The notes beneath the pieces are model-generated. The model ran no database searches and had not been told where the DNA came from. It saw nothing but the letters and a program-made list of their open reading frames with translations. 64,000 nt of DNA from Solea solea (Eukaryota; Chordata; Actinopteri; Pleuronectiformes; Soleidae). Within the stretch, counting starts at the first letter, position 1, and each line of letters opens with the position of its first letter. The DNA is taken from the NCBI RefSeq assembly GCF_958295425.1, contig NW_026704019.1:476001-540000 (forward strand). The letters run 5' to 3'. Positions 34,701-45,230 of the stretch are shown one piece after another. A program made the translations under genes and the position numbers.

Positions 34701-34988
34701 TCATGCAGAGTTTCGACTCCTCCCATCTAAGAGGAGGTACACATTCCCTTGTCAGGCCAAATCAAACAGATATTTAAAATCCTTTGTCCCGTCTGCCGTT
34801 AGATTCCTTAATACGCTGTAGGCAAACCTGTTGGGAAGGATGTACAGTACTGTTATCTGTGATGACTATATGTATTTATATGTATTTATTGTGTATGTGT
34901 GTGCTATGTGAGCTCTACTGTGTTGAACTTTTGCTGTAAACCAAATTGCCCTTCGGGGACATTAAAGATTTTCAAATCAAATCAAATC
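31721..34988 (+). mobile_element. LINE-1x copy 2
   Basis: Same element at the same satB position as copy 1, with identical 5' junction, 3' UTR, hairpin and TCAAA tail. Only a handful of substitutions and a 6-bp deletion separate it from copy 1. Shared junctions mean it arose by duplication of the block, not by an independent insertion. Confidence 0.9.
31858..34821 (+). CDS. LINE endonuclease-reverse transcriptase polyprotein, copy 2 (987 aa)
   Basis: Same protein as at 11777-14746, with endonuclease motifs TETW, GDFN and SSDH and reverse transcriptase motifs [18 protein letters not shown] and FADD intact. Differences seen: an in-frame 6-bp deletion near 32608 changes AASTIAKL to AAFAKL within the endonuclease (between the VYIHPRAD segment and GDFN), Cys to Arg in the basic stretch and His to Asn in KNSIHKKK. 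Start chosen as for copy 1; the frame is likewise open upstream into satB, to 31423. Coding capacity is preserved. Whether the deletion affects endonuclease activity cannot be told from sequence. Confidence 0.88.
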   Translation: MDLVSVFFLNLVALGSAISVQQSNRPDRLRYSRDFLIHCSNSGAVISPDGIPPEIRRNWAGGSRSDRLASVAAGHAAFRRPGSPRQRTAARVRRRGRRGGVRQRLRRLGLRRLPLPSIIFGNAQSLRNKVDELQANVKHISEYRDACVIALTETWLKDYDPTQDFDIDGFGQPYRLDRDAQITGKSLGGGVCLYVNPRWCKSVKIRESICSPHIELLSVSLRPFYLPREIPQVFLTVVYIHPRADTAEAAFAKLVHQLQNKCPDAPHFILGDFNTCSLKQHLGHLHQYVKCPTRHGKILDLCYGTIKGVYKSFPLAPLGSSDHSCVLLAPVYQPALKKGKVERKEVALWTESAIRELNGCLHNTNWDVFKDSCTNLDELTDTVVNYITFCEEMIIPRKTITLYPNNKPWVSKSLKNSINKKKIAYYQGDISEQKEAQKLVKREIKLAKMQYKDKVQDEFRMGNSRSAWRGIKSMMGIQDKKKRVSNSDKSDSTLAEELNQFYLRFDSIDFSGELSKFREVPVSSGIQIDEISVWSNFGKTNPRKSYGPDGISGRLLKCCAPFLSEIFTYIFQWSLSLNKVPTLWKESTIVPVAKVPSPKTLNDYRPVALTSVVMKSFERIVKKSLLAMTQTVIDPLQFAYQPRKGVEDAVATLLNLIVRHLEGRKTHIRLCFADFSSAFNCMQPLVLAHRLSEIPSVDLGTICWLVDFLTTRPQRTRVNETLSGTLLCSTGSPQGCVLSPLLFMLYTNDCKSTFESRHIIKFADDSVIVSLLQDHEAGHGPVLDHFVRWCDDSYLQLNVSKTKDMKIDFRKNPPVTAQTFVKGTAVDTVNHYKYLGTILDDKLSFESNSDAICRKVNQRLFYLRKLRSFNVDKKFLKLFYSSFIESILTFAMICWFGNLSISNKNKMKNVVKLCQKTIGINLNDLDNVYQVRAIQRARAILANPLHPLHAEFRLLPSKRRYTFPCQAKSNRYLKSFVPSAVRFLNTL

Positions 34989-37408
34989 AATGCCTTTATG
35001 AATTATTACAAAAAACACACCCGAACGGCTGACCATTGACCTTTCCGAAGGTTGCACAGGTCTGAAACTCTGCACCGGGGATAAGCCTAAATCCCTGATA
35101 CACATACGGAAAAATCAGACTCCTGGCTCAATGCCTTTACGAATTATTACAAAAAACACACCCGAACGGCTGACCATTGACCTTTCCGAAGGTTGCACAG
35201 GTCTGAAACTCGGCACCCTGGATCAGCCTTAGTCCCTGATACACATACGGAAAAATCAGACTCCTGGCTCAATGCCTTTAGGAATTATTACAAAAAACAC
35301 ACCCGAACGGCTGACCTTTGACCTTTCCAAAGGTTGCACGGGTCTGAAACTTGGCACCCTGGATAAGCCTTAGTCCCTGATACAGATACGGAAAAATCAG
35401 ACTCCTGGCTCAATGCCTTTATGAATTATTACAAGAAACACACCCGAACGGCTGACCATTGACCTTTCCGAAGGTTGCACAGGTCTGAAACTCGGCTACC
35501 GGGATAAGCTTTAGTCCCTGATACACATACGGAAAAATCAGACTCCTGACTCAATGACTTTAGGAATTATTACAAAAAACACACCCGAACGACTGACTAT
35601 TGACCTTTCCGAAGGTTGCACAGGTCTGAAACTCTGCACCCGGGATAGGCCTAAATCCCTGATACACATACGGAAAAATCAGACTCCTGGCTCAATGCCT
35701 TTAGGAATTATTACAGAAAACACACCCGAACGGCTGACCATTGACCTTTCCGAAGGTTGCACAGGTCTGAAACTCGGCACCCGGGATAAGCCTAAATCCC
35801 TGATACACATACGGAAAAATCAGACTCCTGGCTCAATGCCTTTAGGAATTATTACAAAAAACACACCCGAACGGCTGACCATTGACCTTTCCGAAGGTTG
35901 CACAGGTCTGAAACGCGGCACCCTGGATCAGCCTAAGTCCCTAATACACATACAGAAAAATCAGACTCCTGGCTCAATGCCTTTAAGAATTATTACAAAA
36001 AACACACCCGAACGGCTGACCATTGACCTTTCCGAAGGTTGCACAAGCCTGAAACTCTGCACCCGGGATAAGCCTAAATCCCTGATACACATACGGAAAA
36101 ATCAGACTCCTGGCTCAATGCCTTTAGGAATTATTACAAAAAACACACCCGAACGGCTGACCATTGACCTTTCCGAAGGTTGCACAGGTCTGAAACTCGG
36201 CTACCGGGATAAGCTTTAGTCCCTGATACACATACGGAAAAATCAGACTCCTGACTCAATGACTTTAGGAATTATTACAAAAAAAACACCCGAACGACTG
36301 ACTATTGACCTTTCCGAAGGTTGCACAGGTTTGAAACTCTGTACCCGGGATAGGCCTAAATCCCTGATACACATACGGAAAAATCAGACTCCTGGCTCAA
36401 TGCCTTTAGGAATTATTACAAAAAACACACCCGAACGGCTGACCATTGACCTTTCCGAATGTTGCACAGGTCTGGAACTCGGCACGCTAGATTAGCCTTA
36501 GTCCCTGATGCACATACGGAAAAATCAGACTCCTGGCTCAAAGCCTTTAGGAATTATTACAAAAAACACACCCGAACGGCTGACCTTTGACCTTTCCGAA
36601 GGTTGCACAGGTCTGAAACTCGGCAACCGGGATAAGCTTTAGTCCCTGATACACATACGGAGAAAACAGACTCCTGACTCAATGCCTTTAGGAATTATTA
36701 CAAAAAACACACCCGACCGGCTGACCATTGACCTTTCCGAAGGTTGCACAGGTCTGAAACTCTGCACCCGGGATAAGCCTAAATCCCTGATACACATACG
36801 GAAAAATTTGACTCCTGGCTCAATGCCTTTAGGAATTATTTCAAAAAACACACCCGAACGGCTGACCATTGACCTTTTCGAAGGTTGCACAAGCCTGAAA
36901 CTCTGCACCCGGGATAAGCCTAAATCCCTGATACACATACGGAAAAATCAGACTCCTGGCTCAATGCCTTTATGAATTATTACAAAAAACACACCCGAAC
37001 GGCTGACCTTTGACCTTTCCGAAGGTTGCACAGGTCTGAAACTCGGCAACCGGGATAAGCCTAAATCCCTGATACACATACGGAAAAATCAGACTCCTGG
37101 CTCAATGCCTTTAGGAATTATTACAAAAAACACACCCCAACGGCTGACCATTGACCTTTTCCGAAAGTTGCACAGGTCTGAAACTCGGCAACCGGGATAA
37201 GCTTTAGTCCCTGATACACATACGGAAAAATCAGACTCCTGACTCAATGCCTTTAGGAATTATTACAAAAAACACACCACAGCGGCTGACCTTTGACCTT
37301 TCCAAAGGTTGCACGGGTCTGAAACTCGGTACCCTGGATCAGCCAGGAGTCCCTGATACACATACGGAGAAATCAGCATCCGGGCTCATTGCCTTTAGTT
37401 ATTATTGA
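34989..37408. repeat. SatB satellite, block 2, right of the LINE (about 17 monomers)
   Basis: Same order as block 1 with changes in monomer number. The GACTCAATGACTTTAGG variants are 705 bp apart (35554 and 36259; five monomers, against four in block 1). The extra monomer is marked by GAAACGCGGCACC and CCCTAATACACATACAG near 35910-35955. Some distal monomers present in block 1 (about 16860-17310) are missing. Confidence 0.93.
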
Positions 37409-37656
37409 AGAAAAGACAGTTTCCCACCTTTCTTACGTTTGAATTTTACAGACTGTGTTTTTGGCAGTTTTTTTTGGCCAGGGGGAAAAAAGCCCAAAGT
37501 CCTGTGTCCAAAAACTGAAAATCAGGTCATGTCAGACTCTATACAGTCTTAGACTCTTTGGCCAGAGTGGAAGTTTTGGAGGAACTACATTTCTACAGGT
37601 CGCAGGAGTGTGAATATTTCATATGTCGTTTGGGGTCCCAAGACGAGCGGAACGAC
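37409..37656. other. 248-bp non-satellite segment, copy 2
   Basis: Matches 17616-17863 at a constant offset of 19793 bp, including the terminal inverted repeat (GTCGTT at 37625, AACGAC ending at 37656) directly against satA. Confidence 0.85.
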
Positions 37657-40620
37657 GAGGGTACATTAGTATATCTTATAAGATGTTAACTTTATTTGTG
37701 AGGTTTATGTTATGGGACAGTAGAAAATTGAAAAAAATCAGAAAATAGCCGTATACTTGCTGAATGTGCACAAAACAGACACAAATAGAAAAACACATCC
37801 AAACAGTGAAATCATTGCAAAATCAAACACTGAGGGTACAGAAGTATATCTTATAAGATGTTAACTTTATTTGTGAGGTTTATGTTATGGGACAGTAGAA
37901 AATTGAAAAAAATCAGAAAACAGCCGTATACTTGCTGAATGCGCACAAAAACAGACACAAATAGAAAAACACATCCAAACAGTGAAATCATTGCAAAATC
38001 AAACACTGAGGGTACAGAAGTATATCTTATAAGATTTTAACTTTATTTGTGAGATTTATGTTATGCAACAGTAGAAAATTGAAAAAAATCAGAAAACAGC
38101 CATATACTTGCTGAATGTGCACAAAAACAGACACAAATAGAAAAACACATCCAAACAGTGAAATCATTGCAAAATCAAACACTGAAGGCATATAACTATA
38201 TCTTATAAGATGTTAACTTTATTTGTGAGGTTTATGTTATGCGACAGTAGAAAATTGAAAAAAATCAGAAAACAGCCGTATACTTGCTGAATGTGCACAA
38301 CAAAAGACACAAATAGAAAAACACATCCAAACAGTGAAATCATTGCAAAATCAAACCCTGAAGGCATATAACTATATCTTATAAGATTTTAACTTTATTT
38401 GTGAGGTTTATGTTATGGGACAGTAGCAAATTGAAAAAAATCAGAAAACAGCCGTATACTTGCTGAATGTGCACAAAAACAGACACAAATAGAAAAACAC
38501 ATCCAAACAGTGAAATCATTGCAAAATCAAACACTGAAGGCATATAACTATATCTTATAAGATTTTAACTTTATTTGTGAGGTTTATGTTATGGGACAGT
38601 AGAAAATTGAAAAAAATCAGAAAACAGCCGTAAACTTGCTGAATGTGCAGAAACACAGACACACATAGAAAAACACATCCAAACAGTGAAATCATTGCAA
38701 AATCAAACACTGAAGGCATATAACTATATCTTATAAGATTTTAACTTTATTTGTGAGGTTTATGTTATGGGACAGTAGAAAATTGAAAAAAATCAGAAAA
38801 CAGCCGTATACTTGCTGAATGTGCACAAACACAGACACACATAGAAAAACACATCCAATTAGTGAAATCTTTGTAAAATCAAACACTGAGGGTATTTGTG
38901 AGGTTTATGTTATGGGACAGCAGAAAAATTAAAAAAATCCGGAAACAGCCTTATCTCAGCTGAATGCGCACACAAACAGACACCAATAGAAAAACACATC
39001 CAAACAGTGAAGTCATTGCAAAATCAAACACTGAAGGCATATAACTATATCTTATGAGATTTTAACTTTATTTGTGAGGTTTATGTTATGGGACAGTAGA
39101 AAATTGAAAAAAATCAGAAAACAGCCGTATACTTGCTGAATGCGCATAAAAACACAAATAGAAAAACACATCCAAACAGTGAAATCATTGCAAAATCAAA
39201 CACTGAGGGTACAGAAATATATCTTATAAGATGTTAACTTTATTTGTGAGGTATACGTTATGGGACAGTAGAAAATTGAAAAAAATCAGAAAACAGCCGT
39301 ATACTTGCTGAATGTGCACAAAAACAGACACAAATAGAAAAACACATCCAAACAGTGAAATCATTGCAAAATAAAACACTGAAGGCATATAACTATATCT
39401 TATAAGATTTTAACTTTATTTGTGAGGTTTATGTTATGGGACAGTAGAAAATTGAAAAAAATCAGAAAACAGCCGTATACTTGCTGAATGCGCACAAAAA
39501 CAGACACAAATAGAAAAACACATCCAAACAGTGAAATCATTGCAAAATCAAACACTGAGGGTACAGAAGTATATCTTATAAGATGTTAACTTTATTTGTG
39601 GGGTTTATGTTATGGGACAGTAGAAAATTGAAAAAAATCAGAAAACAGCCGTATACTTGCTGAATGTGCACAAAAACAGACACAAATAGAAAAACACATC
39701 CAAACAGTGAAATCATTGCAAAATCAAACACTGAAGGCATATAACTATATCTTATAAGATGTTAGCCTTATCTCAGCTGAATGCGCACACAAACAGACAC
39801 CAATAGAAAAACACATCCCAACAGTGAAATCATTGCAAAATCAAACACTGAGGGTACAGAACTAAATCTTTTAAGATTTTAACTTCATTTGTGAGGTTTA
39901 TGTTATGGGAAAGTAGAAAAATGAAAAAAATCCGGAAACAGCCTTATCTCAGCTGAATGCGCACACAAACAGACACCAATAGAAAAACACATCCAAACAG
40001 TGAAATCATTGCAAAATCAAACACTGAGGATACAGAACTAAATCTTTTAAGATTTTAACTTCATTTGTGAGGTTTATGTTATGGGAAAGTAGAAAAATGA
40101 AAAAAATCCGGAAACAGCCTTATCTCAGCTGAATGCGCACACAAACAGACACCAATAGAAAAACACATCCCAACAGTGAAATCATTGCAAAATCAAACAC
40201 TGAGGGTACAGAACTAAATCTTTTAAGATTTTAACTTCATTTGTGAGGTTTATGTTATGGGACAGCAGAAAAATGAAAAAAATCCGGAAACAGCCTTATT
40301 TCAGCTGAATGCGCACATAAACAGACACCAACAGAAAAACACATCCAAACAGTGAAATCATTGCAAAATCAAACACTGAGGGTACAGAACTAAATCTTTT
40401 AAGATGCTAACTTCATTTGTGAGGTTTATGTTATGGGAAAGTAGAAAAATGAAAAAAATCCGAAAACAGCCGTATCCCTGCTGAATGCGCACAAAAACAG
40501 ACACAAATAGAAAAACACATCCAAACAGTGAAATCATTATAAATTCAAACACTGAGGGTACATCAATATACCTTATAAGATGTTAACTTCATATTATAGG
40601 ACAGTAGAAAAAAGATTAAA
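37657..40620. repeat. SatA satellite array 3 (hybrid, about 17 monomers)
   Basis: The first 970 bp or so follow the head of array 2 at a constant offset of 19793 bp (for example the GAAAATAGCC variant at 37741). From about 38631 the monomers carry array-1 HOR variants (GTGCAGAAACAC, GCGCATAAAAACAC, GGTATACG) and the 59-bp deletion junction at 39774/39775. Between them, near 38860-38960, is a rearranged monomer with ATTAGTGAAATC and an internal loss of about 36 bp. The array ends in divergent monomers (39775-40620). Confidence 0.92.
39775..40620. repeat. Divergent satA monomers at the left edge of block 3
   Basis: About five edge-type monomers as in block 1 (CCTTATCTCAGCTG, AAATCCGGAAAC, AACTTCATTTG), ending in the same decayed monomer before satB at 40621. 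Confidence 0.88.
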
Positions 40621-41246
40621 ATACCCTCGATCAGCCTTAGTCCCTGATACACATACGGAAAAATCAGACTCCTGGCTTAATGCCTTTAGGAATTATTACA
40701 AAAAACACACCCTTTGACCTTTCCAAAGGTTGCACAGGTCTGAAACTCTGCACCCGGGATAAGACTAAATCCCTGATACACATACGGAAAAATCAGACTC
40801 CTGGCTCAATGCCTTTAGGAATTATTACAAAAAACACACCCGAACGGCTGACCATTGACCTTTCCGAAAGTTGCACAGGTCTGAAACTCTGCACCGGGGA
40901 TAAGACTAAATCCTGATACACGTACGGAAAAATCAGACTCCTGGCTCAATGCCTTTAGGAATTATTACAAAAAACACACCCGAACGGCTGACCATTGACC
41001 TTTCCGAAGGTTGCACAGGTCTGAAACTCTGCACCCGGGATAAGCCTAAATCCCTGATACACATACGGAAAAATTTGACTCCTGGCTCAATGCCTTTAGG
41101 AATTATTTCAAAAAACACACCCGAACGGCTGACCATTGACCTTTTCGAAGGTTGCACAAGCCTGAAACTATGGACCCGGGATAAGCCTAAATCCCTGATA
41201 CACATACGGAAAAATCAGACTCCTGGCTCAATGGAGAATTATTACA
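40621..41246. repeat. SatB satellite, block 3, left of the LINE
   Basis: Same 4.4 monomers as block 1 at an offset of 29607 bp, including the 12-bp deletion in the first monomer and the same junction to the LINE. Confidence 0.94.
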
Positions 41247-41383
41247 TCTGGCGCTGGTCATGGCGACACACAGCAAGAGTGTGTGGGAGTGATTGTGGGA
41301 ACTTACTGTTTTTTAACTGTGGTTTTACCTGTGTTTTTAACGTTTTTAACGTCTTTTTAAATACTTTAAATACCCGAGTCATC

Positions 41384-42293
41384 ATGGATTTAGTGAGTGT
41401 TTTTTTCCTGAACTTGGTCGCTCTTGGGAGTGCTATAAGCGTCCAACAGAGCAACCGACCTGACAGGCTCCGATACAGCCGTGACTTCCTTATTCACTGC
41501 AGCAACTCAGGGGCAGTCATTTCACCTGATGGCATCCCGCCGGAGATCCGGAGGAATTGGGCTGGAGGCTCCCGTTCGGACCGGCTGGCATCGGTGGCGG
41601 CGGGGCATGCGGCTTTTCGGAGACCCGGAAGCCCTCGGCAGCGGACTGCGGCTCGAGTGAGGAGGCGTGGCCGGAGAGGAGGTGTGCGTCAGCAGCTGCG
41701 GAGACTGGGACTCCGCCGCTTGCCGCTCCCTTCAATTATCTTCGGCAACGCGCAGTCTCTGAGAAATAAGGTGGACGAGCTTCAAGCGAATGTGAAGCAT
41801 ATCTCGGAGTACAGGGATGCCTGTGTGATCGCTTTAACCGAGACCTGGCTGAAGGATTATGATCCGACTCAAGATTTTGACATTGATGGTTTTGGTCAGC
41901 CTTACCGGCTTGATCGTGACGCACAAATCACCGGCAAATCATTGGGAGGGGGCGTGTGCTTGTACGTCAATCCTCGTTGGTGTAAGTCTGTCAAAATAAG
42001 AGAATCCATATGCAGTCCCCACATCGAACTCTTATCAGTCTCACTGCGCCCATTTTATCTGCCAAGGGAAATCCCACAGGTGTTCCTGACAGTGGTTTAT
42101 ATACATCCCAGAGCTGATACGGCAGAAGCAGCGTCCACTATTGCTAAACTTGTGCACCAATTGCAAAATAAATGCCCTGATGCCCCACATTTTATCCTTG
42201 GTGATTTTAACACTTGTAGTCTGAAACAGCATCTTGGTCATTTGCACCAGTATGTAAAATGTCCAACGCGACATGGTAAAATACTGGACTTGT
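41384..42293 (+). pseudogene. LINE-1x ORF, 5' fragment (endonuclease part)
   Basis: Residues 1-303 of the element's polyprotein, from the same ATG context as copy 1 through GDFN and the [10 protein letters not shown] segment. It stops at the junction with the nested LINE. It carries Gln for Arg in the basic stretch (RQQLRRLG). The essential SDH endonuclease motif and the whole reverse transcriptase are separated from it. Confidence 0.9.
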
Positions 42294-45215
42294 ATGGATG
42301 AAACAATGGCGGCGGCGCGTGCACACGCAGCCGCTCGGGGCTCTCAGCTGTTTATGTTTACATTTGTGTTTTACGTGTTTCTTTTCGTGTTTTCACCCAC
42401 ATCCGCCATAATACAATATGGAAGGGCTGAAATATGGGACCTAGGGAAGATCTGTGGACCTTTTTCACCCACAAAACTGAACTTTATTCCACCGGAGCTG
42501 CAGCGGACCATAGAGGCTCCCACCATCCCCCCTCTGTGGCCAAGGAGACGGCGGAGGCTACGGAAACGAAAGCGGGGTAAGCGGAGCGGGCTGCGTGCTA
42601 GGCTACAAGCTAACCCACACAGACCGGCTTTGCCCAGTGTCCTCCTCGCCAACGTCAGGTCACTCGCCAACAAACTGGACGAAATTCAGCTGAGGATCGT
42701 CTCACGTCGGATGGACAGCTGTGTGGCAATTTTCACCGAAACCTGGCTGGACAACAACATCCCCGACGCGGCGGTGGAGCTAGCCGGCCGCTCTTTGTTC
42801 CGAGCCGACAGGACTGCAGCTTCAGACAAGTCCAAAGGCGGAGGTTTGGCGCTGTACATCCACGACTCCTGGTGTACAGCTACGAATGTCATCTCAACAC
42901 TCTGCTCCCCCGACCTGGAATATCTGGCAGTGAAGTGCAGACCGTTCAAACTGGTGAGAGAACTCAGCTCTGTTGTTATCGTAGCCGTGTACATTCCACC
43001 GCGAGCTAATGCTAAGCTAGCACTGGAGGAGCTGTACTGCCTCATCAGCGGCCAAATGAACGCGAATCCAGAAGCGGCTGTGATAGTGGCTGGGGACTTT
43101 AACCATGTGGAACTAAAGGCTGTCTTCCCCAAATTCCACAAATTCATCAAGTTTCCAACAAGAGACAATAACACACTGGATCAACTGTACTGTAACATCA
43201 AAGGGGCATACAAGGCTGCAGCAGCACCTCACTTTGGCATGTCAGACCATATTTCTGTGGAGCTGATTCCTGCCTACAGACCTCTGATCTGCAGGTCCAA
43301 ACCCACCACCAAGACCATCCAGGTTTGGACTGAGGAGGCCTCTGCAGCCTTACAGGACTGCTTTGAACAGACAGACTGGGAGGTGTTCAAAAGGGATGCA
43401 AACCTAGAGGATTACACGTCATCTGTGCTGTCCTACATTCACTTCTGCACCGACGCTGTTCTACCCACAAAAACAATCACGGTTTTTCCCAACCAGAAGC
43501 CATGGGTGGACGGCACAGTGCGGTCCCTGCTAAAAGCCCGGGATGCAGCCTACAGAGTAGGAGACAAACTGGCTTATAGCAGGGCCCGAAAAGAATTGAA
43601 GAAGGGCATCCAGCTGGCTAAACATCGGTACAGGCAACGCATCGAGGAACACTTCCGCGACAACAACACCCGCAACATGTGGAAAGGCATCAAGACCCTC
43701 ACTGACTACAAGCGTAGTGAGCAGCAGGCCAGCCACGACCCCACTCTGCCTGACACTTTAAACAGCTTCTTCGCACGCTTCGACTCTCCGAGCAGAAGGA
43801 CTGTACATCTTCCTCAGCCAGAGGTGCAGCACCAGCCTCTCACCCTGCAGCTGCACCAGGTGACGTCCACCCTGAGGAGGATCAACACCAACAAGGCGGC
43901 AGGCCCAGATAAGGTGTCAGGTCGGACACTGAAGTCATGTGCGGATCAGCTAGCAGCAGTTTTTCTGGACATTTTCAACATGTCGCTGCAGCTCTCCTCA
44001 GTCCCTGTCTGCCTGAAGTCCTCCATCATTGTGCCTGTGCCCAAAAAATCCACTGTCACCTGTCTCAATGACTTCCGTCCTGTCGCCCTGACCCCAGTCA
44101 TAATGAAGTGCTTCGAGCGGATCCTCCTGAAGTACATCAAAGACGCCATCCCTGCGGGCCTGGACAGTCTGCAGTTCGCCTACAGGGAGAACCGCTCTAC
44201 GGAGGATGCTGTCTCATTAGCACTTCACACGACCCTGACTCACCTGCAGCATCCAAACACTTACGTCAGGATGCTGTTTGTGGACTTTAGTTCAGCGTTT
44301 AACACCGTTCTCCCGGACGCGTTGGCGCTGAAACTGCACAATCTGGGTTTGGCACCATCGCTCTGCTCCTGGATCAGCGACTTCCTCACCAACAGACCCC
44401 AGGTGGTTAGGATACGGGGGTCCACCTCTGCACCGCTGGTCCTCAACACCGGAACGCCACAGGGTTGTGTGCTCAGCCCAGCCCTCTTCACTCTCTTCAT
44501 ACAGGAGTGCTCTGCCATCCATCCCACAAACATGGTTGTAAAGTTTGCGGACGACACCACCGTGGTGGGTCTCATATCCAACAATGATGAGACCCACTAC
44601 AGAGAAGAGGTCCACCACATCACACAATGGTGCTCCAGGAACAACCTCATCCTGAACACCACCAAAACAAAGGAGGTCATAGTAGACTACAGGAGGTCCA
44701 GGAAGACTGAACACGCTCCACTCTGCATACAAGGAGAGGGAGTGGAGCGTGTAGACAACATCAAGTTCCTGGGAATCCACATTTCCTCTGACCTCTCATG
44801 GAGTGTGAACACTTCGCACCTGGTGAAGAAGGCTCAACAAAGGCTCTTCTTCCTCAGGAAGCTGAAGAGGACTGGACTCTCTCCTCAGCTGCTCACAAAC
44901 TTTTACAGAGCCACGATAGAGAGCATCCTGTGTCTCAGTGTGACGGTGTGGTACGGCAGCTGCACGTCACAAAACAGGAAGGACTTAGCCCGGGTGGTGA
45001 GAACTGCACAGGGGATTGTGGGCCGCCGTCTACCTGATCTGGATTCTGTTTACACCGCACGACTCCAGAGGAGGGCCAGACGGATAGCAACAGACCCCAC
45101 CCACCCAGGCAACGCTCTTTTTGCACCACTTCCATCAGGAAAACGGTACAGGATCATCAGATCCTCCACCAAAAGACTCAGGGACAGCTTCTTCCCCAGG
45201 GCTGTGAAATCAATG
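42294..45215 (+). mobile_element. LINE-2x: second L2-like LINE nested in LINE-1x copy 3
   Basis: Different from LINE-1x in DNA sequence but of the same general family and motif order. It starts at or right beside its first ATG and ends within the last codons of its ORF, so it has no 3' UTR, hairpin or tail. No target-site duplication is visible: the left flank ends TACTGGACTTGT and the right flank starts AGGAGACATATC. This is not the structure of a standard target-primed insertion. It appears only once in the window, so it entered block 3 after the block duplication (or was lost from the others). Confidence 0.85.
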
Positions 45216-45230
45216 AGGAGACATATCTGA
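42294..45230 (+). CDS. LINE-2x endonuclease-reverse transcriptase polyprotein (978 aa, altered C-terminus)
   Basis: Endonuclease motifs: NVRSLANK 120-127, TETW 148-151, GDFN 267-270, SDH 317-319. Reverse transcriptase: FVDFSSAFN 662-670 (D664), TPQGCVLSP 721-729, FADD 751-754, FLG 825-827. A hydrophobic segment lies at about 18-40 and a strongly basic stretch ([14 protein letters not shown]) at 84-97. The ORF is open throughout. The frame also continues upstream 7 codons into LINE-1x (ATG 42273), but 42294 is the first ATG in the element; the second ATG at 42306 has the better start context (A at -3, G at +4). The last residues (RRHI) and the stop at 45228 come at or from the LINE-1x junction, so the native C-terminus is lost. 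Without its 3' end the copy should not mobilise itself. Confidence 0.88.
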   Translation: MDETMAAARAHAAARGSQLFMFTFVFYVFLFVFSPTSAIIQYGRAEIWDLGKICGPFSPTKLNFIPPELQRTIEAPTIPPLWPRRRRRLRKRKRGKRSGLRARLQANPHRPALPSVLLANVRSLANKLDEIQLRIVSRRMDSCVAIFTETWLDNNIPDAAVELAGRSLFRADRTAASDKSKGGGLALYIHDSWCTATNVISTLCSPDLEYLAVKCRPFKLVRELSSVVIVAVYIPPRANAKLALEELYCLISGQMNANPEAAVIVAGDFNHVELKAVFPKFHKFIKFPTRDNNTLDQLYCNIKGAYKAAAAPHFGMSDHISVELIPAYRPLICRSKPTTKTIQVWTEEASAALQDCFEQTDWEVFKRDANLEDYTSSVLSYIHFCTDAVLPTKTITVFPNQKPWVDGTVRSLLKARDAAYRVGDKLAYSRARKELKKGIQLAKHRYRQRIEEHFRDNNTRNMWKGIKTLTDYKRSEQQASHDPTLPDTLNSFFARFDSPSRRTVHLPQPEVQHQPLTLQLHQVTSTLRRINTNKAAGPDKVSGRTLKSCADQLAAVFLDIFNMSLQLSSVPVCLKSSIIVPVPKKSTVTCLNDFRPVALTPVIMKCFERILLKYIKDAIPAGLDSLQFAYRENRSTEDAVSLALHTTLTHLQHPNTYVRMLFVDFSSAFNTVLPDALALKLHNLGLAPSLCSWISDFLTNRPQVVRIRGSTSAPLVLNTGTPQGCVLSPALFTLFIQECSAIHPTNMVVKFADDTTVVGLISNNDETHYREEVHHITQWCSRNNLILNTTKTKEVIVDYRRSRKTEHAPLCIQGEGVERVDNIKFLGIHISSDLSWSVNTSHLVKKAQQRLFFLRKLKRTGLSPQLLTNFYRATIESILCLSVTVWYGSCTSQNRKDLARVVRTAQGIVGRRLPDLDSVYTARLQRRARRIATDPTHPGNALFAPLPSGKRYRIIRSSTKRLRDSFFPRAVKSMRRHI

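Larger units (their letters stand above)
31095..40620. repeat. Macro-repeat unit 2, 9526 bp
   Basis: Second copy of satB-LINE-satB-248 bp-satA in the same orientation. It is shorter than unit 1 mainly because its satA array is only about 3 kb. Confidence 0.88.
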
